In this document: positions 1-11,524 of the stretch, piece after piece | How the letters are laid out: each line of letters starts with the position of its first letter | Position numbering within the stretch: position 1 is the first letter of the stretch | NCBI RefSeq assembly: GCF_036898095.1 | Contig: NC_090751.1 | Coordinates: forward strand, 77,373,695 to 77,437,694 | Length of the DNA: 64,000 bases | Direction: 5' to 3' | Source of the DNA: Palaemon carinicauda | Taxonomy: Eukaryota; Arthropoda; Malacostraca; Decapoda; Palaemonidae | Program-made: the position numbers and the translations under genes | Notes under the pieces: model-generated | The model's database searches: none | The model's input: only the letters and a program-made list of their open reading frames with translations | What the model was told of the DNA's origin: nothing

Positions 1-1082
1 ATGTCAGCAGCCTAGCCGGCAGGGGAACGACTATTCACCCTGCCGGCGGACCGTTTGCATAAGACTAAATACCCTGAAGTTCTGACCGAATCCCAAAACC
101 TGCCATATGCAGTTAAGGGAAGAGACAGAAAACCTTGGGCTAGTCATTCCTGAATAAAAACTCGAGGCATGACCCACTAGGGTTGTAGCCTAAGGCTACA
201 CTCAGAGGGAAGAGAGATTACCCTCAAATCTCTACTAGAGACGAGTATCGTTTATATAATAATTCTAAGAGATATCTATTTCCGATGAATAGATAACCAA
301 TGCACGAGGGTAACCTGGGAAATGTCGAAAGTATACTATGTTGCCTAGGTTAGGTTACCTAGGCAAGAAGAGATCTCGGTTACCTAAATCACCGATATTA
401 TGACATATACGATTGACATAGAAAAAGGAAAATTATGCATATAATATCTTTACAAGTATAAATTGCCTAAATAGCTTCCATAATTAAATTATTGGTGCTA
501 TTTAAACCGGGAATGTCATTCTACTAACTAAATAACTCATGCCTAACGAACGACAGCGCCCATGATGCCTCCGGTAACAGGCCTAGCTCCTAAACACAAT
601 AAATTACTCTAATTTACACACATTGTAAATATTCAATAGTCAACTTTCCAGAGGGGAAAGACGCTGGAGATTGCATGATAATCCTTGAAAACCAATTGAA
701 ATGGCCAGATCAACAGGGAACACCACCGTGCGAAATTGCTACAGAATTAGGAATGTCCGCCATCTTGGATATGGCACTGTTGTGATACTCAATACTAATA
801 TGGGAACTAGAGTAACCTTGATATGGCTCCCCTTCTAATTCTGCCACTTTCTCCCTTGAAGCGTAAACGCTATTAGGGGTGCAGATTGCTATGTGGCGTG
901 TCAAGAATACGTCCTCTGATATCATGCGATATCCTTGAGAGAAAATTTAAGGATAGCGCCAGGAGTTAGAATTCTGGAGACCTAAAGGTAAAATTTTCTG
1001 GGAATATCACTGTAGTACATATATCCCTTAGGAAGCTTTTAATAGGAACTTCCATTAGGATGACATAACTTGAGCCCAAAAA
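1..1082 (-). mobile_element. DIRS subfamily 2: 5' leader and terminal repeat
   Basis: No gene is supported here. The stretch aligns by eye with 28751-29577 and, in its last ~250 bases, with the terminal region shared by all DIRS copies in this window: a GTGGCGTGT-like segment, GTTAGAATTCT, TTCTGGGAATATCACTGTAG, and a final inverted end AACTTGAGCCCAAAAA. Read on the minus strand this is the 5' end of an element whose body lies left of the window. It contains a 20-codon upstream ORF (614-676, minus) of the conserved leader type. The A-rich terminus directly abuts a TG that may begin the neighbouring gypsy LTR. Confidence 0.7.
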
Positions 1083-1263
1083 TGTATATTTCATTAGGCT
1101 ACCGCCTTGGTATTTGTCAGTTTATTTTGAATGAAAACAAATGATTTGACAGTTGGAAATGTTTCCCTCCCAGGCTACTTATCCCTCCGCACTCTGTAAT
1201 ATAGTGACCATTGCATGTTCCTTAAATTGTCCGTCTCTCTCTGCTCGTCTTGTTGTCCTCACA
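1083..1263 (+). repeat. Putative 5' LTR of gypsy element 1
   Basis: The stretch starts TGTATATTTC immediately after the DIRS terminus and ends CCTCACA one base before the primer site, so it has TG...CA ends. No 3' copy remains in the window to prove it, and the left boundary coincides with the end of a different element, so this is tentative. Confidence 0.4.
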
Positions 1264-1264
1264 C

Positions 1265-1275
1265 TGGTGACCCCG
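1265..1275 (+). other. tRNA-Trp-like primer binding site
   Basis: TGGTGACCCCG is complementary to the CCA-terminated 3' end expected of metazoan tRNA-Trp, the primer described for CsRn1-type elements. It sits one base after a CA and about 140 bases before the gag ATG, the expected position. Confidence 0.6.
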
Positions 1276-1415
1276 GAGATGTTGGGAACATAGCAGTTTT
1301 GGCTTGCCATTAACTGACTAATTACAGCGGAGCTTCCTTCGTATAACTCCTTTTCCCATTGACGTTTAACGACGTCTTTTGGCTTTATCCCACTTGGTTT
1401 CGTGAGGCAGCAACG

Positions 1416-2078
1416 ATGAGTATAAATTCTGACAAAACCAGTTTACGCCCTTGGCCCGATCCATCAACTGACCTTGATGAAACCACCCAGCCCATCCTGC
1501 CAAGCAACCACTCAGCTGCGCCCAAAGTCAAGCTGCCACCGTTCTCACAACACAACACCGCCTCCTGGTTCCTGATGGCGAACGTACTCTTCAGGGGGGC
1601 CAAGCTAAACAACCCTTGCGCCAAAGCTGACATCGTCCTGACCTCCATCCCTGAGGAGGTATTTGACAAGATCTCCCCATGGCTCGATGCCCACTCCGGT
1701 CAGGTATCCTACGATGAGCTGCGAACCAAACTAATCAATATACACTCGCTTTCCATCTCGGCAAGGGCACAAAAGATTTGTGATCTCAGCAACAGACCTA
1801 TGGGCGACACCTCTCCCATAGAAGCATGGGATGAACTGGTTGGACTTCTCATGCTGCCAGAGACCGACGCCAATGGACGACGACAAGAGATAAGCCTATC
1901 TCGCGAAATATTCCTCCGACGCCTACTGCAGGATGTGAGAGCCCAGCTCACCGATACCAACACCCTGTTGAAGAATAACCTCCAATCAAGGGCACAGAAA
2001 CTATACGAAGCCTCCAAGACCTCCTGCCTTGGCGCATCATCCTCCTTCAGCTGCTCATCCCTCAACTCCTTGTCCTGA
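1416..2078 (+). CDS. gag: Gag-like protein of gypsy element 1
   Basis: Open frame of 220 codons from the ATG at 1416; an in-frame ATG at 1359 exists but the N-terminus from 1416 fits CsRn1-type Gag better. The N-terminal third carries the KLPPF...ASWF segment typical of this Gag class, where the family usually has PF..xxP.LWF. No zinc knuckle is visible. After the stop at 2078 the protease is in another frame, so a gag-pol frameshift or a mutation separates them. The protein would form the particle core around element RNA. Confidence 0.65.
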   Translation: MSINSDKTSLRPWPDPSTDLDETTQPILPSNHSAAPKVKLPPFSQHNTASWFLMANVLFRGAKLNNPCAKADIVLTSIPEEVFDKISPWLDAHSGQVSYDELRTKLINIHSLSISARAQKICDLSNRPMGDTSPIEAWDELVGLLMLPETDANGRRQEISLSREIFLRRLLQDVRAQLTDTNTLLKNNLQSRAQKLYEASKTSCLGASSSFSCSSLNSLS

Positions 2079-2130
2079 TGAAGAAGAAACCTCCGCAGCT
2101 GATGCAGCAGAACCATAGACCGACCCCAAC

Positions 2131-2635
2131 TTGGTGTTTCTACCACCAGAAGTTTGGGAGCAATGCAATGAAGTGCTGGCCCCCCTGCAGGTTCCTGGAG
2201 AAATTCTGACGCCAGCCATCGCCGACATCAACCATATCCGCAGTAGCAGATCATGGCAAGATCGGATTCTACATCCTCAAGCCGTATCCAATCGTAGGCT
2301 TATGGCTGATACTGGCTGTATGCAATCAACATTCCCTCCCTCACAGGCCGACCTAAACCAGGTGCCTAACAGTGATGCCCCCTCGCTCATCGCCGCCAAC
2401 GGATCTCCCATACAGTGTTATGGGACTAAGGTGCTTAAAATCTCAATCATGGGCTGATTTTACTCTTGGCCCCTTGCCATCGCTGATGTCAGACACCCCC
2501 TCCTCGGCATTGACTTCCTGGATCACCATGGCCTACTTGTCGACGTCGCCGAGAAATGCCTCCACACCGGGACATGCCAAACCCACCCACTACGAACTGG
2601 TCCAGGTATCACACCCATCTCTGCCTTCATAGCGT
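2131..2635 (+). pseudogene. pro: Aspartic protease region of gypsy element 1
   Basis: The frame 2131-2457 contains LMADTGC, matching the D-[ST]-G active-site box of retropepsins, followed by an IAANGSPIQCYG stretch typical of gypsy proteases. The downstream half (a GIDFLDHHGLLVDV-like segment near 2505-2550) lies in another frame, so at least one frameshift breaks the gene. A stop follows near 2635. Confidence 0.6.
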
Positions 2636-2649
2636 AGCCCCACGCTGCT

Positions 2650-4010
2650 CTTCTACATGAATTCCCCGACGTTTTCAAGCCGGAACTTCGACAATCGCAG
2701 GGATCCCCCTCTAAGCACGGGGTCTACCACCACATAAACACAACGGGACCTCCCACGCATGCCAAGTTCCGCCGCCTCCCTCCGTAGAAACTGAGAAATG
2801 CTAAACGTGCCTTCAAAGACATGGAACGGATGGGCATATGCAAGAAGGCGTCCAGAACTTGCGCGTCTCTGCTCCACATGGTAAAGAAACCGGACAGGAC
2901 ATGGAGGCCCTGTGGTGACTACCGGTGCCTTAACCTCATCACAACGCCAGACCACTACCCTCTGCTAAATATGCAAGACCTCACCAGAACCCTTCATAAG
3001 GCAAACATTTTTACTAAAATGGACCTTCTCAAATCATACTTTCAGGTTCCTGTGTTTCCAGAGGATGTGCCTAAGACTGCCATCTTAACATCGTTTGGCT
3101 CCTACACCTCATGTTCAACCTTCAGCCTATGCAATGCAGGGGCCACGTTTCAACGACTGATGGATAGCATCCTGGGGGACCTGCCGTTCTGCGTCTGCTA
3201 TGTGGACGACATCTTAATCTTCTCCAGGATGAAAGAGGAATACTGGAGACACGTCCGCGCCGTGCTAAAATGCCTTCAGGAGAACGGTTTGATCGTGCAC
3301 TTCAACAAGTGCACATTTGGCGCCGAGAGGATGGACTTCCTCGGACATTAAATATCCACAGTGGGCGTGAAGCCCACATCGACCAAGGTGGATGCCTTGA
3401 AAACCTTCCCAACCCCAATAACCATCCGGCACCTTCAGGAGTTTTTGGGGATTTTAAACTACTACTGTCGCTTCATCCCCAACATCGCCCACATCCAGAC
3501 TCCCCTTAACGACGTCCTGAAGGGAAAAGCCAAGAAGCTTGTCTGAGGTCCCCTGCAGCAACACACCTTCGGCAGGATGAAAGCAGCCCTCGCCGAAGCC
3601 ACCACCCTGGTGTACCATGACGACAGTGCCCCCCTCAAGTTGACCACCGGCGCCAGCAACGTTGCCTGCGGTACTGTCCTTGAACAGATCGTCAACGGTT
3701 ACCCACAGCCCTTGGCCTTCTTCAGCAAAAAAACTCAAACCTGCGGAAACCAGGTACAGCACGTTTGACAGGGAGGAGCTCTTTGCCGTCTACCTCGCCG
3801 TCCGCCACTTAAGATACATGCTTGAAAGGACCCCCTTCACCATCGCAACGGACCACCAGCCCCTGATCCACGCTTTCATGAAGTCTTCAGATGTATGGTC
3901 CTCTCGACTCCAATGACACCTAGCAGCCATTGCAGAATTCGGCTTCACTATCAGCTACGTACCGGGTAAGAAGAACCCCGTCGCTGACGCCCTCTCCAAA
4001 CCTGGGGGTC
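2650..4010 (+). pseudogene. pol: Reverse transcriptase and RNase H of gypsy element 1
   Basis: One frame runs from about 2650 to 3768 with in-frame stops near 2786, 3351 and 3546. It carries KKPDRTWRPCGDYR, FTKMDLLKSYFQV, the catalytic box YVDDILIFS (~3200-3226) and the connection segment LQEFLGILNYY. RNase H begins near 3610; its usual D-A-S is replaced by G-A-S, losing the first catalytic Asp. A one-base shift near 3765 puts the rest (YSTFDREELF, TIATDHQP, VPGKKNPVADALS) into other frames. The fold is recognisable but the enzyme cannot be made. Confidence 0.8.
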
Positions 4011-5073
4011 GACTACGCCAACCTCGCAGTAGAACAGCAGAACAACTCAAGAGGCCCAAGACTATCATATGACAGCATAACGCTAGAGATGAAGGACATT
4101 CCCCTTGGACTGGCCAGGGAAACCATCCTCTGCGACACCAGCCCATGGATTGCCTCCTCCTGTAGAAGGAAGATCTTCGACGTCATCCAGGGATTATCAC
4201 ACCCCTCAGGTCGCACTACAGCCCGTCGTTTATCCGAGAAATTCATCTGACCAGGAATCAAGAAAGAGGCTCGTGAGTGGGTTAGAACCTGCGTTAACTG
4301 CTAGACGAGTAAGGTCAACCGCAATACTGAGTCGGGAGTCGGAGATTTTCCCCAACCCAAGAGACGATTCGGACACATCCACATGGACGTCCTGGGACAT
4401 CTGCCGCCTTCAGGTTCTGCAAAATACCTCCTGACGATCGTCGACCACTCCACTAGATAGTTAGAAGCCGCTCTAATGTCTGAAGTAACCACCCATGCTG
4501 CGCCGAAGCTCTCCTGTCGAGTTGGATCAGCTGCTTCGGTGTCCCCGACGATATCACGACGGACCGGGGTTTAGCTTTCTCTTCAGAGATCTCGCTCTCT
4601 CTGGCAAACCTGATGGGAACGACACTTCAGAGCACCATGGCATACAAGCCTGCAGCGAATGGCATAGTCGAGAGAACTCATCGCACACTCAAGGCAGCCC
4701 TGATGGCAAGATGTACGGCAAACATTGGAAAGCGCAACTCCCATGGATCCTCTTTGGCCTTCGCACCACTCCCAGGGTAGACGGCGAAACTTTTCCTGCA
4801 GAAAAGGTCTACGGCGAAACTTTTCCTGCAGAAAAGGTCTACGGCGAGGCACTTACAGTCCCTGGCGAGTTCTTCTCTGCAACTACCGACGACACCAAGC
4901 TAGATAACCTGAGAGAGATCGCCGGGAAATTCAGACCATGCCTGAAAACATACGAGGACAGGACCAGACACTTCATGCCCAAGAACCTAGACGACTACAA
5001 CTACGTCTTAATCTGGGTTGATGCTCACCGCCAACCCCTGAATAGACCTTATCGTGGCCTTTACGGGATCATC
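4011..5073 (+). pseudogene. pol: Integrase of gypsy element 1, truncated by BEL-1
   Basis: A zinc-finger remnant (WVRTCVNC, ~4280), the first core Asp in HIHMDVLGHL (~4377) and YLLTIVDHST (~4430) are readable, then frames change several times. The best frame, 4495-5133, holds the post-core region and a C-terminal LNRPYRGLYG segment that gypsy integrases carry near their end. At 5074 the sequence passes into the BEL-1 LTR, so the last codons of the 4495-5133 frame are LTR sequence. The gene also contains a 30-bp tandem duplication. Confidence 0.7.
4781..4840 (+). repeat. Two tandem 30-bp copies inside gypsy-1 integrase
   Basis: ACGGCGAAACTTTTCCTGCA plus ten further bases occurs twice without a mismatch (4781-4810 and 4811-4840), followed by a third partial start ACGGCGAGG. 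The unit is ten codons, so it lengthens the frame without shifting it. Confidence 0.9.
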
Positions 5074-5548
5074 TCTCGAAAAGTTTACTATGTAATTGGG
5101 AAATTAATACAAAGAGTAATTTTCTTATTTTAATGAAACCTTCATAAAATTATGAACAACTGAGAAATTGAATAAGATATGATAAAATGGTTTCATGTAT
5201 TGCTGCTCAAATTAAAACCAATGCTGTTGTTGCTGCTGTTGAAGATGGTCGCCTTAAATGGAGGTCAAAGCAATGGTCAAGCATCTCCAGCTTCCAATTA
5301 CTATTCTCAAGAACCCCTAGATAAATATGAAATATCAAATATCAGTTACACTTCAAATGGTAATTTAAACTATCAAAATCACTAATAAATTATCTAAACA
5401 CAGGAATGCCATTCAAATATATGTATTGTATCAATAATGAATTTCACTTAACACTATCAAAATAATAATTACCTAAAGGCAATGGTCCACTTTGCGTATT
5501 AAGTATATTACTTGTATACAACGAGCCATATTTACAGTAAGGCCGAAC
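5074..5548 (-). repeat. 3' LTR of BEL-1
   Basis: It matches 14021-14495 base for base apart from scattered substitutions, starting TCTCGAAAA and ending AAGGCCGAAC on the plus strand. Both copies are exactly 475 bases. Confidence 0.9.
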
Positions 5549-8264
5549 AAATAACCACCTAAGTAGTAAAACAACGAATGTAAATAAACGACTAATTAAC
5601 ATAAAAGGGGCAAATGAGAAAATACCAAATCATGATACAACACTTAAATTATCTAACCAGCACAAAGTAACTGAAGATAAAATGAATCTCTTAACTATGA
5701 CTGGGAAATTATAATATGGCAATCCCATAAAAATTGTAAATGATACAAATATTATCCAAGGGTATATTTATTTGTTGGGGCTAAAAAGCAAAGCAAGGGA
5801 CTTTCATTATGAAATGAACTATGGATTATAAATCATAAAATTTAAATGACCCTTAAAAATGATGACGCACCTCACAACCCATACTGTCCGTGTATGCTGT
5901 TTGTAAATGTAACAAATCACAATTGCTGTGCTGGCTCTTGATAAGGCTACCAAGCAGAAGGCAATGTAAGACTGCTGATCTATGGTACCGATCACTTATT
6001 TTTTCACCATGACGATAAAGAGGTAAGTAAATCCAATGTTGTCACTGGTGAAGATGGCTAAGAGCTAACTTCATTTTCATTAAAAGCCGTCCACTTCTCC
6101 TTTCTGTGTGGAAATTCTTTCCACGCTTTATTTTAGTCGCCCCCGTTATTCCATTTTTATATTTTGTTTGTTAGTTTCTAGATTTTACGCATCTCGTTTT
6201 TCTTTTGTTTCCTTTGTAACCTTCATTATTATACCCTTAAATATTCATTGCTGCTAACATGTCCATCATCACCCCATTCCTCTGTAGATGATTTTATCTC
6301 ATTTCCTGAGCTCACAGTACATTGCTTGATGATGCAACCGACCGTCGACATTTTCTTAAAAAAACAGCACTTGGTTGCGTTCTGTTCCAAATCCTCTAGA
6401 AGCTTTGGATGTTTAACCACAATTTGTTTGTATTTAAGTAACTCTTTAATTTACGTAACTCATTGATCTTAGCTTATTGCTATTTACATCTCAGTACCTA
6501 TTTATAAGTCTGTTTAGCTAGGATTGTTTTCTGTGTTATTGAACATCACTAAACGCCACTTAATATTTTTTGTATGTATATTAATTTTTTATAAACCAGA
6601 GAGTAGGATTTCTTTATAATTACTTTCCCCTGGAGTTTCAAGAATGATCCTTGTATTTATAAAAATCACCCTTCAGAAAACCACGTACTCATGGAAATTT
6701 GAAGAAGAAGAGTCGACCGGTTTGAACCAGCGCAGCGGCGGGAGGTAGAAGCGTGCGAGCGGCCCACTTGAAAACCAGGAAGCGTGGAAGATGGACGTAG
6801 GCATAGCCTCTTCATCTGAGACGTCGTTTTAACATAGGCGTCGGTTCAACTACCTGTTGATCAACCATTTACTAACCAACAGTATGCCTTACTTTGTGCC
6901 ATTATTTAGAAGATAAACTTACGAAGACAAAACACGTCAGTGCAGAACTGAAGATGCACCGTGTTCTTAACAGTTTACAAGATGCCTCCATTACATCTAC
7001 AATCAACTCTCAAGAGCTTGAGTACTAATTAACGGTGCTCAACCTTGGCCAAGGAACTGTCCCCCCCTTTTTTTTCTAGCCTTTATTTGACGATGTGCAC
7101 ATTTAGCTAGGAAGTCATGTTCAAACTGTCTGGTTTAATCATTCGTGGCGTGTCCATTGACATAAGTTGTGTTCCCGTTCCACTCTATCAAGTTTGAAAT
7201 TTTATTGTCCGAGAGGAATGTGTTCAAAGTAGTGCGTAGAACTTTTGGTATTATTTCAGTCACTATTTTTACTTTCATTGGTTGATTAGTTATTTGATTA
7301 TTGATTTACGATTTAATTGATTTGACCATTTTCTTGGCATTTTTCATTTTTCATATGCCATGCGGTCTTTATTCAAATTTCAATTAGGTAGTTTTGCTGT
7401 TTTTTTCTGTGTCAGTTAGGTGAAAGTCCTGTTGTACTTTATGGAAATAAACGCCATTTTTAGATTAAAATTATTAAGTGTTTTTAACTTGGCCTTTACA
7501 TTTTGAAATGACTAAATGAGTTATCACATGAGGTGAGATATGACTTAAGGGTAAGTTTATATTTACGTCAATCTAAAGCTATCGGTGTCAATTCTTTATT
7601 GTAATGTTCTACGGTATTACCTCCCGGTGGTCCTTAGGACGTTTTGACTTTTACAGTACTGCTCCGCCTAACTCTTTGTGAAACTGTCGTTAACGTAACT
7701 GATTCAGTCCAACCACACTTGATTGGGATTTACTATTCTGCTCCCTGGAGTAGCGTCTGAACATCAAGGTGATATCGGTGCCGACAGTCCTGGCATAGAA
7801 TAATCTTTGGACTTAAACGTGTGTAGGGAAAGCAAGCCGTCTTCGTTGTGGTTCTCTAGTTTGTCAAGTGTGAAAGTGTTGGCGCTCTATCCTTCAGGCT
7901 CGGGTCCGGAAATCAGAAACGGGGAGGCCTTTCCCTGAATTATTTCCCACATTCTGTAAGAAATGTATAACGAGCAGCAAATCTCTTCAACGACCCAAAC
8001 CATCTTAATTTATAACAGGTTATTAAGGAATTGTCATCATTTTATGTAAACAAAAAATATTTGAATACCGAAAAGGCAAGTTAAAATAAAAACAATCATT
8101 TACAAACTTACCAAATTACCATATCAAAAAAAAAAAAAAAAAAAAAAAAAAAAACAGGAAACAAAAAAATAACTAAGTGTTATTTTTCAACACTCCCGGG
8201 GAAGAAATCAAATTTTACATAAGAATTATGTAAATTTGATCAAATAAAGAAAAAAAAAATACAA
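5549..8264. other. Gene-free 2.7 kb between BEL-1 pol and its 3' LTR
   Basis: AT-rich DNA without a supported coding frame on either strand. It contains a run of 29 A (8126-8154), a second shorter A run (8250-8259), and an AATAAA at about 7445. Envelope-like genes sit here in some retroelements, but no signal peptide, Cys pattern or membrane frame is visible. An A-tailed insertion ending at 8154 is possible; I could not find its duplication. Confidence 0.5.
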
Positions 8265-9602
8265 TTAGTCTGAAATATCATCATTCAGAATGCTTTTGAA
8301 TTTTTGCCGTGATATCTCAACAGCTTTTCTCAGTGGACGTTTTCTAGAAACGTCCATGCCTGAAATCTCTTCTTTCGATGCTACAGCATCCTCATTATCA
8401 TCATCTGATGCTACAGCATCCTCATCAGACTCCTTCCTCAAGAGTGGTATTAAAGAAGTAACATGCCTTTTAGTTATTTAATTGGTTTTACCCTTCAAAA
8501 CTTTTGAAGCAGTTACCTTTCCGTTGATATTCTTGAAAACTTCTTTGACAATTCCCATAGGATAATTAACAGGTTTATATCCATCATCCTTAAGCAGCAC
8601 AATATCGCCAATACCGATTTGTTTATGGTTTACAGGAGCGTATCTATCCTTCTTATCAGTAGCTTGTTTAATTAAAGTGTTCATGAATTCCCGATGATAG
8701 ATTTCCAGCAAGTTAATTCTAATATGTTTCAGCTTCTCATAAGATGTTTTAATTTTATGTACAACATCAAAATCAACCTGAAAATCCTCATCAGAATCAG
8801 GGTCTGCTTGTAATGCAGGAATAATATTCAAAGAGACCAATGAATATCCATGAATAAGTTCCTCTGGCATTATAGGGGGTGGTACATTATTAGAACAATC
8901 TCTTAATGTTTCTTTGAATGCAATAGGCCTTCTATTGATCAAATGTACAGCATGACAAACAAGATACTCAAAATCCCTAAATTCAATGACATTATTTCTG
9001 ATTGACTTCCGTATCATATGCTTGGTCATTTTGACTACGCTCTCAACCAATCCTCCAAGCTGATTGCAACCCTTATAGTAATGTTGAAAATGGACTTTCT
9101 CAACATTATTATCAGTTAAATATTGAACAGTCTCATCATCCTTCAGGAAATCCTGAACAATATGGGCTCCTGCTACTATTTGCGTACCCAAATCACTTAC
9201 TATAAACTGAGGGACTCCATATTTAAAAGAATGCAGCGACAAAGCACGCAAAAATTCTTCAACTGTCATATCCATACAGATCTTAAGACTATCTACTCGT
9301 GTGAACATGCATGAAATAACAAGGATCCAAACCTTTACTTTATCTTTCCCTTGTCTCACATAAAATGGACTACAATAATTAAGGTATACATTACCAAAAG
9401 GTTTATCAGATGCACTCAATCTAAATTCCCTATAGGCTGATTGATTAAGTTTGACAGGTCTTTGGTTATATCTCCGGCTTACAACACATTCCTTTAGAAT
9501 CCTTTTAACTGTAGAAAAGAATTTTCGTATCCAGAATTTCCTACGTAATTCTGTCAAAAGGGCATAGCAATCAGCGTGTTTCAAAAGCAAATGTTCATCC
9601 AT
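8265..9602 (-). pseudogene. pol: BEL-1 integrase
   Basis: The frame reads from 9602 leftward through 374 codons to a TAA at 8478, then continues in the same frame for about 70 more codons to a TAA at 8265. The tail after the first stop (RHVTSLIPLL, then an acidic repeat with DEDAVAS and NEDAVAS) belongs to the gene, so 8478 is a premature stop. Core motifs are VWILVISCMFTR, SDLGTQIV (second Asp) and GGLVESVVKMTK (Glu). The first core Asp is Asn in VYLNYCSPF, where relatives have an Asp-Tyr-Cys-Gly segment, so strand transfer activity is lost. Confidence 0.85.
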
Positions 9603-10547
9603 TAAATTTACTATTCACTCTTATTAGATTATGAGTATCTGGATACAAATTCAACTGTGATATCAAATTAGGCATAGCCATCTTGGCTTTAGAGTTACTA
9701 CTTAAATAGTCAATAACATCTGTAAAATTTATTTGTTGATCCCTAGAGATGATTTGAGTCAAAGCCTTAGAGCGGAGGTCCTTCTTATCAAAGCCATGTC
9801 ACTTGTTTATAAACCCTTTCCATCAATCCCAGCATTCCAGAACTTTCGCAAGTATAGATATCAACTTATCCATATTTGAGTATCTATTTAGAGGTATTAA
9901 GTGCTCTAGTTTTACAGTTTGGCTTTATTTATATTGCTTGATGCACTATATGCCTCAATGGTTTCTAAATTCTCGACCATTGGTACCTTGAAACCTAAAA
10001 TGTCACTTTTACTAGCTTGATCGAGATCACATATACTGGGACCCTTATGGTAATTAGACTTCATCAAGCTTTTGAATGACAGACATCGTGTAATTTTGTC
10101 AGCTGGGTTGTCCCTTCCACTCACGAATGAGAATCCAACACTTCTCCCCTCACATAGCATTGTTATATGATTCAGTTTGTTCATTACGAATACTGACCTT
10201 TTCTGCATTTTATCAAACTTATGAGAAAAGGACTTAAGTCACGACAGGGCAACAAAACTATCTGAGAATAGCCCCAAGTCAATTATTTTGATGGGCACTA
10301 GGCACTGTGTGCCACTCAGTTCATTATAGGTATCCAACAAAACCTCTGTACCCAAACATATAGCCTGTAATTCGAGTGAAGGAATGGACTTTTCATGCAA
10401 TTTGGATCCAATGAGTCTGTTTTTCGCTAATACAAAGCTTCTTTCACCACTTCTCATATTGCATAAATATACAACAGCTCCATAAACTCTTTTGCTAGCA
10501 TCAACATAACCCTCACGTTTATATTCATCTGTCCTTTCACCAACACA
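9603..10547 (-). pseudogene. pol: BEL-1 RNase H and linker
   Basis: It lies in the same frame as RT and integrase, with TGA stops at about 10548 and 10239. Visible pieces are SIPSLELQAICLGTEVLL (the Glu helix), LGLFSDSFVALS, and SGRDNPADKITR (late Asp). A DASKRVYGA-like segment near 10490-10510 would supply the first Asp. BEL RNase H normally follows RT directly, as here. The region 9603-9911 is linker with no motif I recognise. Confidence 0.7.
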
Positions 10548-11524
10548 TCACTGAAGCTCAAAAACAGGAGCAGAATTTCCTTGGTTTGCAATATTTTTCC
10601 ATTCCTTTTGTTGAAAGTCTCTAAGTTGTGCATCCCATCCGAGCATTCTCTCATATTGTAAGTCCTGCATAAAAAGGCTAGCTCTGTTAAGAAGAGGACC
10701 ATTTATGTTGAAAACATCATAATTAGATGCAATGGATCGCAAAATTTCCCTCTTTGTAGTAACCTTTTCATCAAGGCACAATTTCTTGGTTGAAATTGTA
10801 TCACTCCTTCGATTCCAGATCATCCCAAGTAATTTCACCTCCATCTCAGATTTCTTGCATCCTACATCCGATTGCATATTTTCTCCATCAATTTTATCTT
10901 GTAGTGTAGAATCATTGGAAAACATCTGTTGTAGCTCAATTTTGTAAGGACCAAAAATATCCTGTAAAATCTCATATATCCAATTCAAGGTTTCGGATGA
11001 TTCACAAGTAAATCTACTATTGTCCATATAGAAGAGCTGATACATTATCCATTTTGCATTTCTTAGTCTAGGATTATCATTCTTGCTATCCAGTACTAAA
11101 ATTTTGAAAAGAGCCAACATCAAAATTGTAGGACTGCATCGAAGTCTAATAGGAAGACCTAACATTTTTTTGGCAGTTATAGAGAAATCACCTTTCTTAA
11201 CATTCTTATACCACAAAAAGAGTAACTTCGGCTGATGAAGCTCACTGAGTGCTATTTGATTGAATGCTTTCTTAGTATCGAAGATCAGTAATTTAGATCC
11301 GAATCTCAAATGAAGCATTGCAGACGTTATCTTTTGATTGAGTGATTGACCGTCATCACACTGGACCTGCTAGGTTCACAAACATTGGACAGGAAAACAA
11401 CTCTACATTTTGTTGTTTCCCGATCCAGTCTAAAAACTTCCATATGTGCTAAAAAACTGCACTCAGGATGCTCATCCATGAACCTTTCTAGATTTGGTAT
11501 TCTTTCAATTATTCCAAGTTTTTC
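10548..11524 (-). pseudogene. pol: BEL-1 reverse transcriptase core
   Basis: Clear motifs: LLIFDTKKAFNQIAL (first catalytic Asp), LGLPIRLRCSPTILMLALF, and the box YMDNSRFT in place of YxDD. The second BEL element here also has Asp-Asn, so this is probably the lineage's own variant rather than decay. VKLLGMIWNRRSD and NINGPLLNRASLFMQDL follow, as in BEL thumb/connection regions. The protease frame upstream differs, so a frameshift lies between 11320 and 11525. Confidence 0.85.

Larger units (their letters stand above)
1083..5073 (+). mobile_element. Ty3/gypsy element 1 (CsRn1-like), degraded, 3' end lost
   Basis: Order is possible LTR, tRNA-Trp-like primer site, gag, protease, RT, RNase H, integrase, all plus strand. 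The combination of a TGGTGACCCCG primer site and this Gag/Pol style recalls the CsRn1 clade (family knowledge, not searched). Pol is broken by several stops and frameshifts, so the copy is inactive. Its C-terminal integrase region is interrupted at 5074 by the LTR of BEL-1, and I could not find the rest of the gypsy element on the far side of BEL-1 at 14496. Confidence 0.8.

Noticed and set aside
710..925. A 71-codon minus-strand frame near the window start
   Set aside because: It lies in a DIRS terminal repeat, and no other copy keeps it open.
7440..7480. AATAAA with a possible host 3' end
   Set aside because: There is no coding frame upstream, and AT-rich DNA gives this hexamer by chance.
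8290..8481. A 63-codon plus-strand frame rich in Ser and Asp
   Set aside because: It is the antisense of the BEL-1 integrase tail with its short repeat.
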